From JAHCHG01 sp965214585 (GTDB lineage Bacteria; Acidobacteriota; Blastocatellia; Pyrinomonadales; Pyrinomonadaceae), in assembly GCA_965214585.1 (NCBI GenBank), contig OZ243957.1:3720001-3784000 (forward strand): DNA of 64,000 nt, in the 5' to 3' direction. The first letter of the stretch is position 1, and each line of letters begins with the position of its first letter. Below, one piece after another: positions 44,150-53,900 of this stretch. The translations under genes and the position numbers were made by a program. Below the pieces are notes generated by a model. It was not told the DNA's origin. It saw nothing but the letters and a program-made list of their open reading frames with translations, and ran no database searches.

Positions 44150-44707
44150 TTATTTTATAAGCTGCTGAATTTCCTTAAATTGCTCGTGTTTTGCATCGCG
44201 CATCAATTCAAAAAGAGCCATTTCGACGCACGACGGAACGACTCCGTTCATTTTCATTTTGCTGATCGCCGTTTCCTTGTCCTGCGAAAAACGCGAGCCG
44301 ACGCAATCGTTTAAGATGTGAACTTCAAACGCTTCGGTTAAAAGATCGTGCGCGGTTTGATTGACGCAGACGTGAGTTTCCACCCCGCACAAAACTACTT
44401 GGCTGACATCCGCCGCACGCAGTTTTTCCTGAAAAGGACTCGCGCCGCACGAAGAAAACGCGGTTTTTTCGACGAACTCGAAATCTTTCGGCAAGGAGAA
44501 TAAAATTTCTTCCGCCGTTCTGCCCAGACCTTTCGGATATTGTTCGGTAATAATAATCGGCAGATTTAAGATTTGAAAACCGCGCACGGCAATCGAAGCC
44601 CGCGACACGATCAGATCGAATTCGGGAATTGCGGAGCGAAACGCTTCCTGCAAATCAACGACGACGAGTGCCGTTTTGTCTTTATCTAAAACTCTCGGAT
44701 GCGACAT
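44150..44707 (-). CDS. Isochorismatase-like cysteine hydrolase
   Basis: 185 residues of the isochorismatase fold. The expected triad is visible as Asp in ALVVVDLQEAFR, Lys in the LGRTAEEI..FVEKTAF segment and Cys in VVLCGVETHVCVNQTA. Members cleave amides or enol ethers (nicotinamidase, YcaC, EntB N-domain). The sequence HVCVNQTAHDLL is closest to the YcaC-type group of unknown substrate. The start at 44707 comes one base after the stop of a small membrane-protein gene, suggesting coupling. No siderophore or nicotinate genes are nearby. Confidence 0.88.
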   Translation of the reverse strand: MSHPRVLDKDKTALVVVDLQEAFRSAIPEFDLIVSRASIAVRGFQILNLPIIITEQYPKGLGRTAEEILFSLPKDFEFVEKTAFSSCGASPFQEKLRAADVSQVVLCGVETHVCVNQTAHDLLTEAFEVHILNDCVGSRFSQDKETAISKMKMNGVVPSCVEMALFELMRDAKHEQFKEIQQLIK

Positions 44708-44708
44708 A

Positions 44709-44900
44709 TCAATTTCGGATTTCGGATTTTGGATTTTGGATTTTTTTATTCGGTTTCATTTTTTTTAATCTTTCTTCGCTTTTTCTTTTTTCTTTATAAT
44801 AAGTTCTAAAGAAAAAATAACACGCCGCCGCGCTGATGATTAAAATCAAAATCATCATTGCAACGATAAAATAAATTTCGGCGGTTGCGGAATTCGGCAT
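44709..44900 (-). CDS. Small single-pass membrane protein
   Basis: 63 residues: a short N terminus, one membrane helix (IYFIVAMMILILIISAAACYFF) given here as two halves, IYFIVAMMIL and ILIISAAACYFF, then a strongly basic tail. The last dozen codons (KKIQNPKSEIRN) are read from the simple repeat ggattttggattttgg/cggatttcggattt, so the tail was probably extended by repeat growth. It is tightly linked to the isochorismatase-like gene. No family recognised. It could be a real microprotein or a frame kept by chance. Confidence 0.5.
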   Translation of the reverse strand: MPNSATAEIYFIVAMMILILIISAAACYFFFRTYYKEKRKSEERLKKMKPNKKIQNPKSEIRN

Positions 44901-45042
44901 AACTAAAATTTTAGCTCAAAGCCGAAATTAAATAAAGAATGGATTTCTAATCGGAAATTATTAGTTGAAAATCGAAAGATGCCAATTGCTCCGGTTTTTG
45001 TAATAATACAATAAAAAAGTTTATATTTAATGCAAATTTATT

Positions 45043-46413
45043 ATGGAAATTACAATTATCTTGGTTTTTGTTCTCGGCTATTTTCTGATCGCTTTCGAGC
45101 ATCCGATAAAACTCGATAAAGCCGTTCCCGCCTTGCTTATGGCAACGATTATGTGGGCGATTCTGGCTGTCGGTTTTAACAACGGCTGGCTTAATATCGT
45201 GGATTCGCACGAGCAGATTTTCAGTTTTCTGAACGAGGGAAAAGAGGCGAAAGAAGGATTTAAGAACGCTCTGCTTCATCATTTGGGAAAAACCGCCGAA
45301 ATTTTAGTGTTTTTGATCGGCGCGATGACGATTGTTGAATTGATTGACCTGCATCAGGGCTTCGAGATTTTAAAAGGATTCGTCGCCACAAAAAGCCGCA
45401 CCAGACTGCTCTGGATCATCGGAATTCTCGCCTTTTTCCTGTCCGCCGTGATTGATAATTTAACGGCGACGATAGTTTTAGTAGCTCTGCTCAGAAAACT
45501 TTTGCAGGAGAGAGATTTGCGGCTTTGGTATGCGGGAATGGTGATAATCGCGGCAAACGCCGGCGGCGCGTGGTCGCCGATTGGCGATATTACGACGACG
45601 ATGCTCTGGATCGCCGACAAAGTTTCGGTGTTCGGTTTGATCGAATACGTTATCGTTCCGTCAGTCGTCTGTTTTGCCGCGCCTTTTATCGCCGCTTCTT
45701 TTATGTCCGTTTTCAGAGGCGAGATACATTTTGAAGCTGAAGAAGATTACGAAGCGGAACGCCTTTTGAGCAGCCGGACAATGTTGACTATCGGCTTGGG
45801 CGCGATCATTTTCGTTCCGATTTTTAAGATTTTAACCGGACTTCCGCCGTATATGGGAATGATGCTCGGACTCGGCGTTGTGTGGCTCGTTTCCGAATAC
45901 ATACACCCGGAAGAGGAATTTACCGAAGAACGCAAAAAAATGTATTCGGCGCACCGCGCTCTGAGCCGCATCGAGATTGCCAGCATTTTGTTTTTTCTGG
46001 GGATTTTAATGGCGGTTGCCGCGCTCGAAACACTCGTTTACGGAGTCGTCGGCGGCGAAGAAGTCGGAACTTTGCGATATTTGGCGGAAGTTATCCAAAA
46101 CGTGATTCCGAATCAGGATGTCGTCGTTATCATTCTCGGAATTTTCTCGGCGATAATTGATAATGTGCCGCTTGTCGCCGCTTCGATGGGAATGTATGTC
46201 GCGCCGATGGATTCGGTTTTGTGGCATTTTATCGCGTATTCCGCCGGAACGGGCGGAAGTATGCTGATTATCGGTTCAGCCGCCGGCGTTGCCGCGATGG
46301 GAATGGAAAAAATAAATTTTATTTGGTATATGAAAAAAATAACTTGGCTCGCCGCACTCGGATTTTTCGCCGGCGCGGGCGCGTTTCTTTTCATCGAACA
46401 TTTTATTCGCTGA
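45043..46413 (+). CDS. nhaD: NhaD-type Na+/H+ antiporter
   Basis: 456 residues with about twelve membrane helices. The start ILVFVLGYFLIAFEHPIKLD and the segments DNLTATIVLVALLRKL and IIDNVPLVAASMGMY are typical of NhaD in the ion-transporter superfamily, each of the latter with a functional Asp-Asn pair in a broken helix. Between them, NAGGAWSPIGDITTTMLWIA is another family hallmark. It exports sodium (and lithium) in exchange for protons at the inner membrane. Its length is usual for NhaD without the extra N-terminal signal. It is a single gene, followed by a block of repeats. Confidence 0.94.
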   Translation: MEITIILVFVLGYFLIAFEHPIKLDKAVPALLMATIMWAILAVGFNNGWLNIVDSHEQIFSFLNEGKEAKEGFKNALLHHLGKTAEILVFLIGAMTIVELIDLHQGFEILKGFVATKSRTRLLWIIGILAFFLSAVIDNLTATIVLVALLRKLLQERDLRLWYAGMVIIAANAGGAWSPIGDITTTMLWIADKVSVFGLIEYVIVPSVVCFAAPFIAASFMSVFRGEIHFEAEEDYEAERLLSSRTMLTIGLGAIIFVPIFKILTGLPPYMGMMLGLGVVWLVSEYIHPEEEFTEERKKMYSAHRALSRIEIASILFFLGILMAVAALETLVYGVVGGEEVGTLRYLAEVIQNVIPNQDVVVIILGIFSAIIDNVPLVAASMGMYVAPMDSVLWHFIAYSAGTGGSMLIIGSAAGVAAMGMEKINFIWYMKKITWLAALGFFAGAGAFLFIEHFIR

Positions 46414-46471
46414 AAAAAACTCTTTGGGACAAAATATTTTGCTGATATACTTGAAAGCAATTTTGTGAATC

Positions 46472-46857
46472 AGAACCCGAAGCGGCAGCGGCTACGATTT
46501 AAACCCAAGTTTTGAAACTCCGATGATTACTGACTTTTACCAATTACTTTTCGATTTATGTTCTCTGTCGCCAACGGCGACAAACATAATAGCAGATGGT
46601 GCAAGCGTTTCGCCGAAACCATATGAAATTGATAACCATTCAACCGTCGCTGAAAGAACATCAACGAACATCGGTTGTTTGTCGCTTTCAGCGACACAAT
46701 TATTGATGCGTCTGACCTAGCGATTCTCGCTAGGCTATAATGTTGGTCGCCGTTGGCGACAGAGAACATAAATCAATACTTTCAACTTGTGTATAAACGG
46801 TAGGCGGTAGCGACAGGGTTTAAGGGTTTTTACGAATTAGAACCCGAAGCGGCAGCG
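46472..46857. repeat. Nested repeats: 220-bp palindromic element (46554-46773) between 19-bp direct repeats
   Basis: The inner element has perfect 28-bp inverted ends, atttatgttctctgtcgcca.. at 46554-46581 and its complement at 46746-46773. Extra hairpins lie inside: gtttcgccgaaac, gtcgctgaaag/ctttcagcgac and cctagcgattctcgctagg. Outside it, the 19-base sequence agaacccgaagcggcagcg occurs twice in the same direction (46472-46490 and 46839-46857). This 525-base gap before the peptidase gene has no gene. Confidence 0.85.
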
Positions 46858-46938
46858 ATAAGGTTAAACTTTACCGAGTCCGCAGCCGCTTTTCGTTCTG
46901 ACTTTTTCGCAAATCAAATGTTATAGAAAAACCGTCAA

Positions 46939-48921
46939 ATGCAAAATTTATTCGCAATAAGATCGGGCAGAATTTTCAAATTGCTCATATTTTTATTGAT
47001 CTCGGCATCGTTCGGAACGTCCGTTTTTGCGGAAAGCGGCTGGGTTGCGGTTCGTTCGGATAATTTTAATTTGGTCGGAAATGCCGACGAAAAAAGAGTC
47101 GAAACGGTTTTGATAAAACTGGAGCAGTTTCGGTTTACGGTAAAAAAACTTTTTCCCGAATTGAACTGCGATTCGCAAGTGCCGATAAACGTCTTGATCT
47201 TCAAAGACCAAAAATCTTTCAAAGAATTCGCGCCGCTTGACGAAACCGGAAAACGCAGCGATTGGGTCGGCGGTTATTATCAGCCGGGCGAATTCGGCGA
47301 TCATATTACGCTGGCGTTCGGCGCAAACGAACAAACTTCTTATCAGATACTTTTTCACGAATACGCGCATTTTCTCGTCAAAAATAATTATCGGCAAATG
47401 AATCTGCCGACTTGGTTTAACGAAGGTTTTGCCGAGTATTTCGAGCAGTTCAGCGTAAATAACAAGCGAAAGTTTACAATCGGCGAAGCAAATCAAGCAC
47501 ATCTGGAGATTTTGAAAAAAAATCCGCTGATTCCCGCCAAGGAATTTTTTGAAATAAACAATAATTCTTTGAGAAGTTTAGACCGCCAAAAGGTGCATCT
47601 GTATTACGCGCAGGCTTGGGCTTTAATGCACTTTCTGATGCAGAGAAGCGAAACCGATAAAACGGGGAAAAATGACGAATTTTTAAAATTGTTAAAGCAG
47701 GGAAAATCTCACGAAACGGCTTTTCGTGAAGCGTTCGGAATGAATTACGAAGAAATGCAGCAAAATCTAAGCCGGTATATTCTCAGAAAAAATTTTGCAT
47801 CAAGTGATATAAAATTTGATAAAAACGTAAAATTCGATCTGAATTCGCAATCTAAAGAAATTTCGCTTGCCGAAGTAAACGTCCAGTTCGCAAATCTTTT
47901 TTTAAGTCAGCAAAGATACGATGAAGCCGAAATATATCTGAAAAAAGCACTCGCTGAAAATTCCGTTCTGCCCGAAGCAAATTTGTCTATGGCTTCGCTC
48001 GAATTAAAGCGCGAAAATTACGCGGAAGCGAAAAAATATCTCGAAAAAATTCTGCAAACGGCAAATCCGAATTATCTTGCTTTTTACAAATACGCCTTTG
48101 TTTTAAGCCGCGAAAAAATTTCGGCGGACGGTTTTATAACGTCTTTCGATAAAGCGGATTCGGCGAAAATGAAGTTTTATCTGCGAAAGGCAATCGAAGC
48201 AAATCCCGTATTTACCGAATCGTATAATCTTTTTGCGCTGATTTCGACGGTCAATAACGAAGAACTCGATACGGCAATTGAATTAATGAAAACGGCGATA
48301 AAACTCGCGCCCGAAAATGATTGGTATCAGATGCGCCTTGCCGATTTGTATGCGCGAAAAAAGAATTTTACGGCAGCGAGAATTATAACCGAAAAAATTC
48401 TGCTCGATGCGATTGATGAAAATCTGAAACGATATGCCGCAAACACGCTTTCAATGCTTGGCAGAGCAGAGCAAACAGAGAAAAATCTTCGCACGTTGGG
48501 ACGCAAATCTTCCGCGTATATTCAATCGGACGAACCCATTTCCGAAGAAGATTTTGAACGAATCAAAAAATTGCTCCACGTTCAGGGAATAAACGAAGCG
48601 TTGAGCAAACCGGCAGAAAACGAAAAGCGCATTCTTGGAAATATCATCTCGATAAAATGCGAAGACGACAAAATAATCTTTCAAGTAACGGCGGAAAATC
48701 GGTCATTGAAATTCAAAAATACGAATTTGCAGAATCTGAAATTAAAAGCCTTTGCCAAAAACACTTCAAACAGACAAATCGGCTGCGGTCTGATTTTGGA
48801 AAACAAACTTTCGAGCATAATTTACAAGCCTTTTGAAATAAATGAAAACGAAATATCGGGCGAAATAATCGCCATCGAATTCGTTCCCGATAATTTCAGA
48901 TATTTGGAAGATAAAGATTAG
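46939..48921 (+). CDS. Secreted zinc metallopeptidase-like protein with TPR repeats
   Basis: 660 residues. A signal peptide (FKLLIFLLISASFGTSVFA) is followed by a peptidase-like domain with HEYAH (His140, Glu141, His144) and the downstream Glu in FNEGFAEYFE. This is the gluzincin pattern of DUF1570/peptidase-MA-type proteins. From about residue 305 on, helical TPR-type repeats are seen (SQQRYDEAEIYLKKALAENS; RENYAEAKKYLEKIL; LAPENDWYQMRLADLYARK). The C-terminal ~110 residues are beta-rich and unknown. The protein probably works in the periplasm, with the TPR part binding partners. All zinc residues are present, so activity is likely, but no substrate is known. Confidence 0.85.
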   Translation: MQNLFAIRSGRIFKLLIFLLISASFGTSVFAESGWVAVRSDNFNLVGNADEKRVETVLIKLEQFRFTVKKLFPELNCDSQVPINVLIFKDQKSFKEFAPLDETGKRSDWVGGYYQPGEFGDHITLAFGANEQTSYQILFHEYAHFLVKNNYRQMNLPTWFNEGFAEYFEQFSVNNKRKFTIGEANQAHLEILKKNPLIPAKEFFEINNNSLRSLDRQKVHLYYAQAWALMHFLMQRSETDKTGKNDEFLKLLKQGKSHETAFREAFGMNYEEMQQNLSRYILRKNFASSDIKFDKNVKFDLNSQSKEISLAEVNVQFANLFLSQQRYDEAEIYLKKALAENSVLPEANLSMASLELKRENYAEAKKYLEKILQTANPNYLAFYKYAFVLSREKISADGFITSFDKADSAKMKFYLRKAIEANPVFTESYNLFALISTVNNEELDTAIELMKTAIKLAPENDWYQMRLADLYARKKNFTAARIITEKILLDAIDENLKRYAANTLSMLGRAEQTEKNLRTLGRKSSAYIQSDEPISEEDFERIKKLLHVQGINEALSKPAENEKRILGNIISIKCEDDKIIFQVTAENRSLKFKNTNLQNLKLKAFAKNTSNRQIGCGLILENKLSSIIYKPFEINENEISGEIIAIEFVPDNFRYLEDKD

Positions 48922-48930
48922 AAAAATTTA

Positions 48931-49183
48931 GTAGTGCTAAAAATGTAATGCTTTATCAATTGCCGCCAACTTTAGTTGGTGGATATGATTTAATGCTTGA
49001 ATCCGGCTTTAGCCGAATATCTGTTAAAAGCATATTCCTCATAGCTTTAGCTAAAGCTATGAGGATGATTGATTAAATTTTAAGTTCGGCTAAAGCCGCT
49101 TGTTTGCAGATAAATTTGACCACCAACTAAAGTTGGCGGCAATTCATAAAAACATATTCTCAACCTTATATTTTTAGCACTAC
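48931..49183. repeat. 253-bp palindromic element (family P1), copy 2
   Basis: The ends gtagtgctaaaaat (48931-48944) and atttttagcactac (49170-49183) are exact inverted repeats. The internal layout matches the 5102-5356 element: aattgccgccaactttagtt..aactaaagttggcggcaatt, ggctttagcc and agctttagctaaagct. The end sequences of the two copies differ, but each left end matches its own right end. Confidence 0.86.
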
Positions 49184-49236
49184 CAAAAACTTGTAATAGA
49201 CAAAACTTTATGCCATTCCGAATCGTATAGCTGAAT

Positions 49237-49749
49237 ATGTATTGTCCAAACTGTGGAAAAGCCGACCAAAAAGAAAACACATACTGCCGTCAATGCGGGA
49301 ATTTTCTACCTGATTTTGAGAAACTGATAAAGAAAAAAACATCGCCCGAAGATCATTTAAAAGCCAACACTTTTTTGAGTTTATTGACGGGAATTGTCAG
49401 TTTAACTTTAGCCGTAATTTTGTATGTGATGTTTCTGGGCAGAGAAGATACGCCGATGATAATTTATATTGTTGCCGGATTTTTGACCGCAATATTTTTC
49501 TGGCAAGCGCAGACATTTTGGAGAACAATTTTGCTGAAAAAAGAATTTGGCAAACGTGAGAAGTTTAATAATAAAGAAGAAGAAGAAAAATCTTCATTCG
49601 ATAAATCCGTTCCGACGAAAGAATTATTACCCGAAGCCGATTTTAACGATATTGTTCCGGCGAGTGTTACGGAAAACACGACGAAAACCCTGTCGGAAAA
49701 AGTAAAACCATCAACGCAAACCGAGCATCAATCTGACCGAACGATCTGA
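49237..49749 (+). CDS. Zinc-ribbon membrane protein
   Basis: 170 residues. The start is a zinc ribbon (CPNCG and CRQCG in residues 3-21), followed by a short basic linker and two membrane helices (TFLSLLTGIVSLTLAVILYV and IIYIVAGFLTAIFFWQA). A charged, disordered C-terminal tail completes it (NNKEEEEKSS). Many bacteria have such zinc-ribbon membrane proteins of unknown role. The zinc ribbon resembles those of the FHA protein and the kinase in this window, but the gene is 14 kb away from them. Its last 39 bases overlap the end of a convergent gene on the other strand. Confidence 0.78.
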   Translation: MYCPNCGKADQKENTYCRQCGNFLPDFEKLIKKKTSPEDHLKANTFLSLLTGIVSLTLAVILYVMFLGREDTPMIIYIVAGFLTAIFFWQAQTFWRTILLKKEFGKREKFNNKEEEEKSSFDKSVPTKELLPEADFNDIVPASVTENTTKTLSEKVKPSTQTEHQSDRTI

Positions 49750-50070
49750 AATCTCACGATTCGCGTCCGTTTTCCAATCTTCATAAGCCTCTAAATCGTT
49801 CGGTTTTAACGCTTCATTCTGCATCCGCGCCACCTGCGTCGCTTCAAAAGCGCGATTGGTCAAAGCGATATGTTTTTTATCAATCGTCAGATTTTCAAAA
49901 CTCTCCAAAGCCGCGTCCGCCGAATCAATGTCGAGATACATTTCTCTGTAAGACGCAAGATGCCAGACCGTATCATCGGCGGTTTTTTCGATGTCGAGAA
50001 TCCGCAAAAGACCGTAACCGCTTTCGATCTGAAAAATTAAAAAATCACCTGCTTGAAAGTTTTGCGACAT
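49711..50070 (-). CDS. Hypothetical protein, small beta-rich
   Basis: 119 residues with no signal peptide. The N-terminal half (GDFLIFQIESGYGLLRIL) reads like an SH3-type or similar small barrel domain. The second half (LTNRAFEATQVARM; DLEAYEDWKTDANREISD) is helical. I do not recognise the family. The ATG at 50070 is preceded by AT-rich bases with simple repeats and no good ribosome site. Its 3' end overlaps the zinc-ribbon membrane gene tail-to-tail by 39 bases, so transcription from each may interfere with the other. Confidence 0.7.
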   Translation of the reverse strand: MSQNFQAGDFLIFQIESGYGLLRILDIEKTADDTVWHLASYREMYLDIDSADAALESFENLTIDKKHIALTNRAFEATQVARMQNEALKPNDLEAYEDWKTDANREISDRSVRLMLGLR

Positions 50071-50376
50071 AATTTGATTATGAATTTTAGATTTTGGATT
50101 TGCGATTTTTAGAATAGCACATAAAATTATTTTTTATGAACGGAAAAGTTAATTCAATCGTTCCTAAGGAAACTCGGATTGTATCGTTAAATAACATAAA
50201 AATTCTAGATTTTGCCCGAAATTGCTGACATAAAAGTTTATTTGAATGAATCGTTCGCAAAAATCAGATCGAAACATCGAGCTGATTTGTAAAATTAAAG
50301 TAAAAACCTCGTTTACTTTACGGGAAAAGCTGTGTATAGATAATGATTAAAATTCAAACAGGAGATTTTTTACCGA
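50071..50376. other. Divergent gap with a leader hairpin
   Basis: 306 bases without a supported gene. It holds a simple gattttggattt repeat at 50083-50115. At 50296-50320 a 9-bp stem (taaagtaaa/tttacttta) encloses the loop aacctcg, about 55 bases before the next start codon. It may be an operator or a leader structure for the gene at 50377. A 30-codon frame at 50136 has no ribosome site or features and was not called. Confidence 0.45.
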
Positions 50377-50910
50377 ATGATAAGAACCATTTTAAAGTCG
50401 GCATTAACAATAATTTTATGCTTGATTACATTGTTTTCCGCTGAAATTTCGGCTCAACAAAATAAAGCGGATTCAAAAAAAACGACGGTTTCCGTCAAAT
50501 CAGAAAATATACAAATTAAAATTGGACGGCTATTAGACAAATCGGGCAGCGGATTCAGCAAAATATCAGACGGAATTTGGACAGTTCCCTACAAAGGAAA
50601 TTCGCTCAAAAATTTTGACGTGATAATTGTTGCCGATGATACAAACGGGTTGGTAATTTCGTTTGTCTTGGTTGCTAAAAAAAGTGACTTGCGGATTTCG
50701 CAAAATTTGCTTTATGATCTTTTAAAATTTAATCACACAGCTGACAGAATTAAGGTTGGAATTGATGAAGAAGGTGATCTCAATGTGAGAATTGATGAAA
50801 ATGGAAGATTGATAGATTTGCAAGCCTTAGAGGAAATGCTTGAACAAACAGCCGCCGCTTCCGATGAACTTTACGGGAAGATCAGCAATTCATTAATTTC
50901 CGTTCCGTAA
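50377..50910 (+). CDS. Secreted protein with a YbjN/secretion-chaperone-like fold (tentative)
   Basis: 177 residues with a signal peptide (ALTIILCLITLFSAEISA). The mature part reads as alternating strands and helices ending in LLYDLLKFNHTADRIKVGID and a helical tail (LEEMLEQTAAASDELYGKI). The LLxLNxxxDRxKVGID-type line recalls YbjN and type-III-chaperone-like folds, which bind partner proteins. That is a resemblance only. The ribosome site AGGAGA is good. It is a single gene ending at a strong terminator. Confidence 0.7.
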   Translation: MIRTILKSALTIILCLITLFSAEISAQQNKADSKKTTVSVKSENIQIKIGRLLDKSGSGFSKISDGIWTVPYKGNSLKNFDVIIVADDTNGLVISFVLVAKKSDLRISQNLLYDLLKFNHTADRIKVGIDEEGDLNVRIDENGRLIDLQALEEMLEQTAAASDELYGKISNSLISVP

Positions 50911-50936
50911 TTTCAGCAAATTATTTGATGCAAATG

Positions 50937-50982
50937 AAAAAAACGCCGCTAATTTGATAGTAAATTATCGGCGTTTTTTTTT
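50937..50982. terminator. Bidirectional rho-independent terminator
   Basis: The arms aaacgccgctaattt and aaattatcggcgttt pair over about 14 bp with one mismatch, flanked by an A run on the left and nine T on the right. It lies between the convergent stops at 50910 and 50981, and even includes the last bases of the minus-strand stop. Confidence 0.88.
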
Positions 50983-53900
50983 ATTTAATTACAATTACGG
51001 GCAGATTTTTCGCCGCGAATTGCTTATTAAATTCCGCGATTTCTTCGGATTTTACCTTTGCAAAACGCGCCAATTGTGCGTTGATCTGCGCCGTTAAATC
51101 GTTGTAAACAAGATACGCCTGCGCCGTCGGCGGATCGTCCGAACCGGCGATTGACGCGCCGAGTGCGGCTAGTTTGTTGTTTAATTTGATCGGAAAATTC
51201 AAAGCGTCCTGCGAACTTTTGATTTTTGTCTGAATTAAGTTTTCTTCAATATCGGTCAAAGTTTTGGAAATTTCGCGTGCCTTTTCGACCAGAGCTTTTT
51301 GTTCGGGCGATTTTAAGCGGCGGGCGACGTTTTCAAGCTGCTGGCGCGTGTCGCGTATTTCGGAAATCGTCTGATGCGTTTCGGAAACTTTGTCGGTTAT
51401 TTTCGTGTGCAGATCGAATTGTTTTTCAAATTCGGCTTGCGTCGTCGAAAGGCGCGGATCGGCTTTTATTTGAAATGATTCGGTTGCAATCGTTCTGCCG
51501 CCGATCTTCAGACGCGCCCCATAATCGCCCGGCGGAACTTTCGCGCCCGCTAATGATCCGCCCCACATAATCAAACCGGGCAAGCCTTTAGCGTTCGGCA
51601 GGCGGTAATTCCAGACGAATGTATTCAAACCGATTTCCGTCGGAATCGGCGGTTCGCCGCCGGGCGAAGGATTATTTTCTTCGGGCGATGTAATCGTATC
51701 GCCGTCAACGGGCGAAGGTTTCTTGGTAAATGTGCGGATGACTTTTCCGTTCGCGTCCAAGTATTCCAGAACGACTTCTTCAGTCGGTTTTTCCTTTAAA
51801 TAATAATAGGTAACAACGCCGTTCGGCGGGTTTTCGCCGACGGTTGCCGTTTCGGGCAGTTCAAAACCGCCTCTGCCAGCGGTGCGATATGCGTCTTCGG
51901 GTTTGAACAGAAAAACGCCCGATTTTTGCGCTTCGACGAGTTGATACAAAAGCGGAAGTTCGTCGAGAACGTAAAACGAACGCCCTTGAGTGGCGACGAC
52001 CAAATCTTTTTCGCGTTTGTGAACTGCCAGATCGGTGATCGGAACGACGGGCAAATTTAACTGCAAACTTTGCCAATTTTCGCCGTCGTCTGCCGAATAG
52101 TAAATTCCTCTTTCCGTTCCAGCGTAGAGAAAACCGCGCTTGTTCGGGTCTTCGACGACAACGCGCGTAAAATGATCTTCGGGAATTCCTCTGACGATTT
52201 TTTTCCAAGATTTTCCGTAATTGTTTGTCTTGTAAATATACGGTTTTAGATCGTCATTTTTATAATTCGTCGCGGCAAAATAAGCGGTTGCGGCATCGAA
52301 CGGCGACGCGCGGATTTCGTTTATTTGAATCCATTCGGGCAAATCTTTCGGCGTGACATTTTCCCAATTCGCGCCGTTGTCTTGGCTGACGTGAATCAAG
52401 CCGTCGTCGCTTCCAGCCCAGATAACGCCTTGTTTTACGGGCGATTCGTCAACGGAAAAGATCGTGTCGTAATATTCGATGCTCGTGTTGTCCTGCGAAA
52501 TCGGACCGCCCGAAGATTTTTGCCGCGATTTGTCGTTTCTAGTCAGATCGGGCGAGATTCGTTCCCAAGACTGCCCTTCGTCCATCGAGCGAAACAGAAA
52601 TTGCGCGGCTGTGTAAAGCGGATATTTTCCGTTCGTTTTGTGCGGCGAAAACATTATCGGAAAATTCCATTGAAAGCGATATTTCAAGTCATCCGCGCCC
52701 GAACCCATCGGGTTTTCGGGATAAACGTCTATGTTTCTTTCCTGTCCTGTTCTGCGGTTAAATCTCGTCAAATAGCCGTCGTAACTTCCCGCGAAAACCA
52801 CATCGGAATTTTCGGGATGCGGAGCGATCCAGCCCGATTCTCCGCCGCCGACGGCGAACCAATCGTTTGTCGTTATCGCAAAACCGTCCGAACGGCTGGC
52901 AATTCGGACGGTTGAATTGTCCTGTTGTGCGCCGTAAATGTTGTATGGAAAGTCGTTGTCCAAGCTGACGCGGTAAAACTGCGCCGTCGGCTGGTCTTGT
53001 TCCGTCCAAGATTTGCCTCCGTTTGTCGAAACATTCGCGCCGCCGTCGTTACCGTTTATCATCCGCTCGGAATTGTCGGGCGAAATCCACAAATCGTGAT
53101 GATCGGCGTGCGGCGCACCGATTGTTTTGAAATTTTGTCCGCCGTCAATTGATTTGTGAAATTGGACGTTTAACACGTAAACCGTATCGGCGTTTTCCGT
53201 GTCGGCGTAAACTCTGGAAAAATACCAAGGTCGCTGTTTTATATTCGCATTGTCGCTCACTTTGCGCCAAGTGTCGCCGCCGTCGTCCGAGCGAAACAGC
53301 CCGCCTTTTTCGGCTTCGACCATCGCCCACAAACGATTCGCGTTGACGGGCGAAACGGTAATTGTAATTTTCCCCAAAACGCCCGCAGGCAAACCTTTGT
53401 TGCGTGAAATTTCCGTCCAAGTGTCGCCGCCGTCGGTAGATTTAAAAAGTCCGCTGCCCGCGCCGCCGCTGTCCATTCTATACGGCTCGCGGCTGATCTG
53501 CCAAAACGCCGCGTAAAGCGTGTTGGGATTCGTCGGATCAATTATCAGATCGCTCGCGCCCGTTTTATCGTCGCGGTAAAGAATCTTCGTCCAAGTTTTC
53601 CCGCCGTCTTTCGTGCGGAAAATTCCGCGCTGTTCGTTTTGTCCCCAGAGATGACCGATGGCGGCGACATAAACTATGTCGGGATTTTTCGGATGAATTC
53701 TGACTCTCGAAATTTGCTGCGTGTCGTTCAAGCCGATGTTTTTCCAAGTTTTGCCCGCGTCAACCGATTTGTAAACGCCGTCGCCGCTTGAAACATTGCC
53801 GCGAATCGTTTCTTCGCCCATTCCGACATAAACAATATTTGTATTTGAATCCGCAGCGTCAATCGCGCCGACAGAACCTGTTTTAAAAAATCCGTCGGAG

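Noticed and set aside
46554..46773. A small coding gene within the 46.5 kb palindrome
   Set aside because: The short frames there follow from the inverted ends and show no protein-like composition on either strand.
50136..50228. 30-codon frame MNGKVNSIV.. in the divergent gap
   Set aside because: No ribosome site, no recognisable feature, and it is as short as chance frames in AT-rich DNA.
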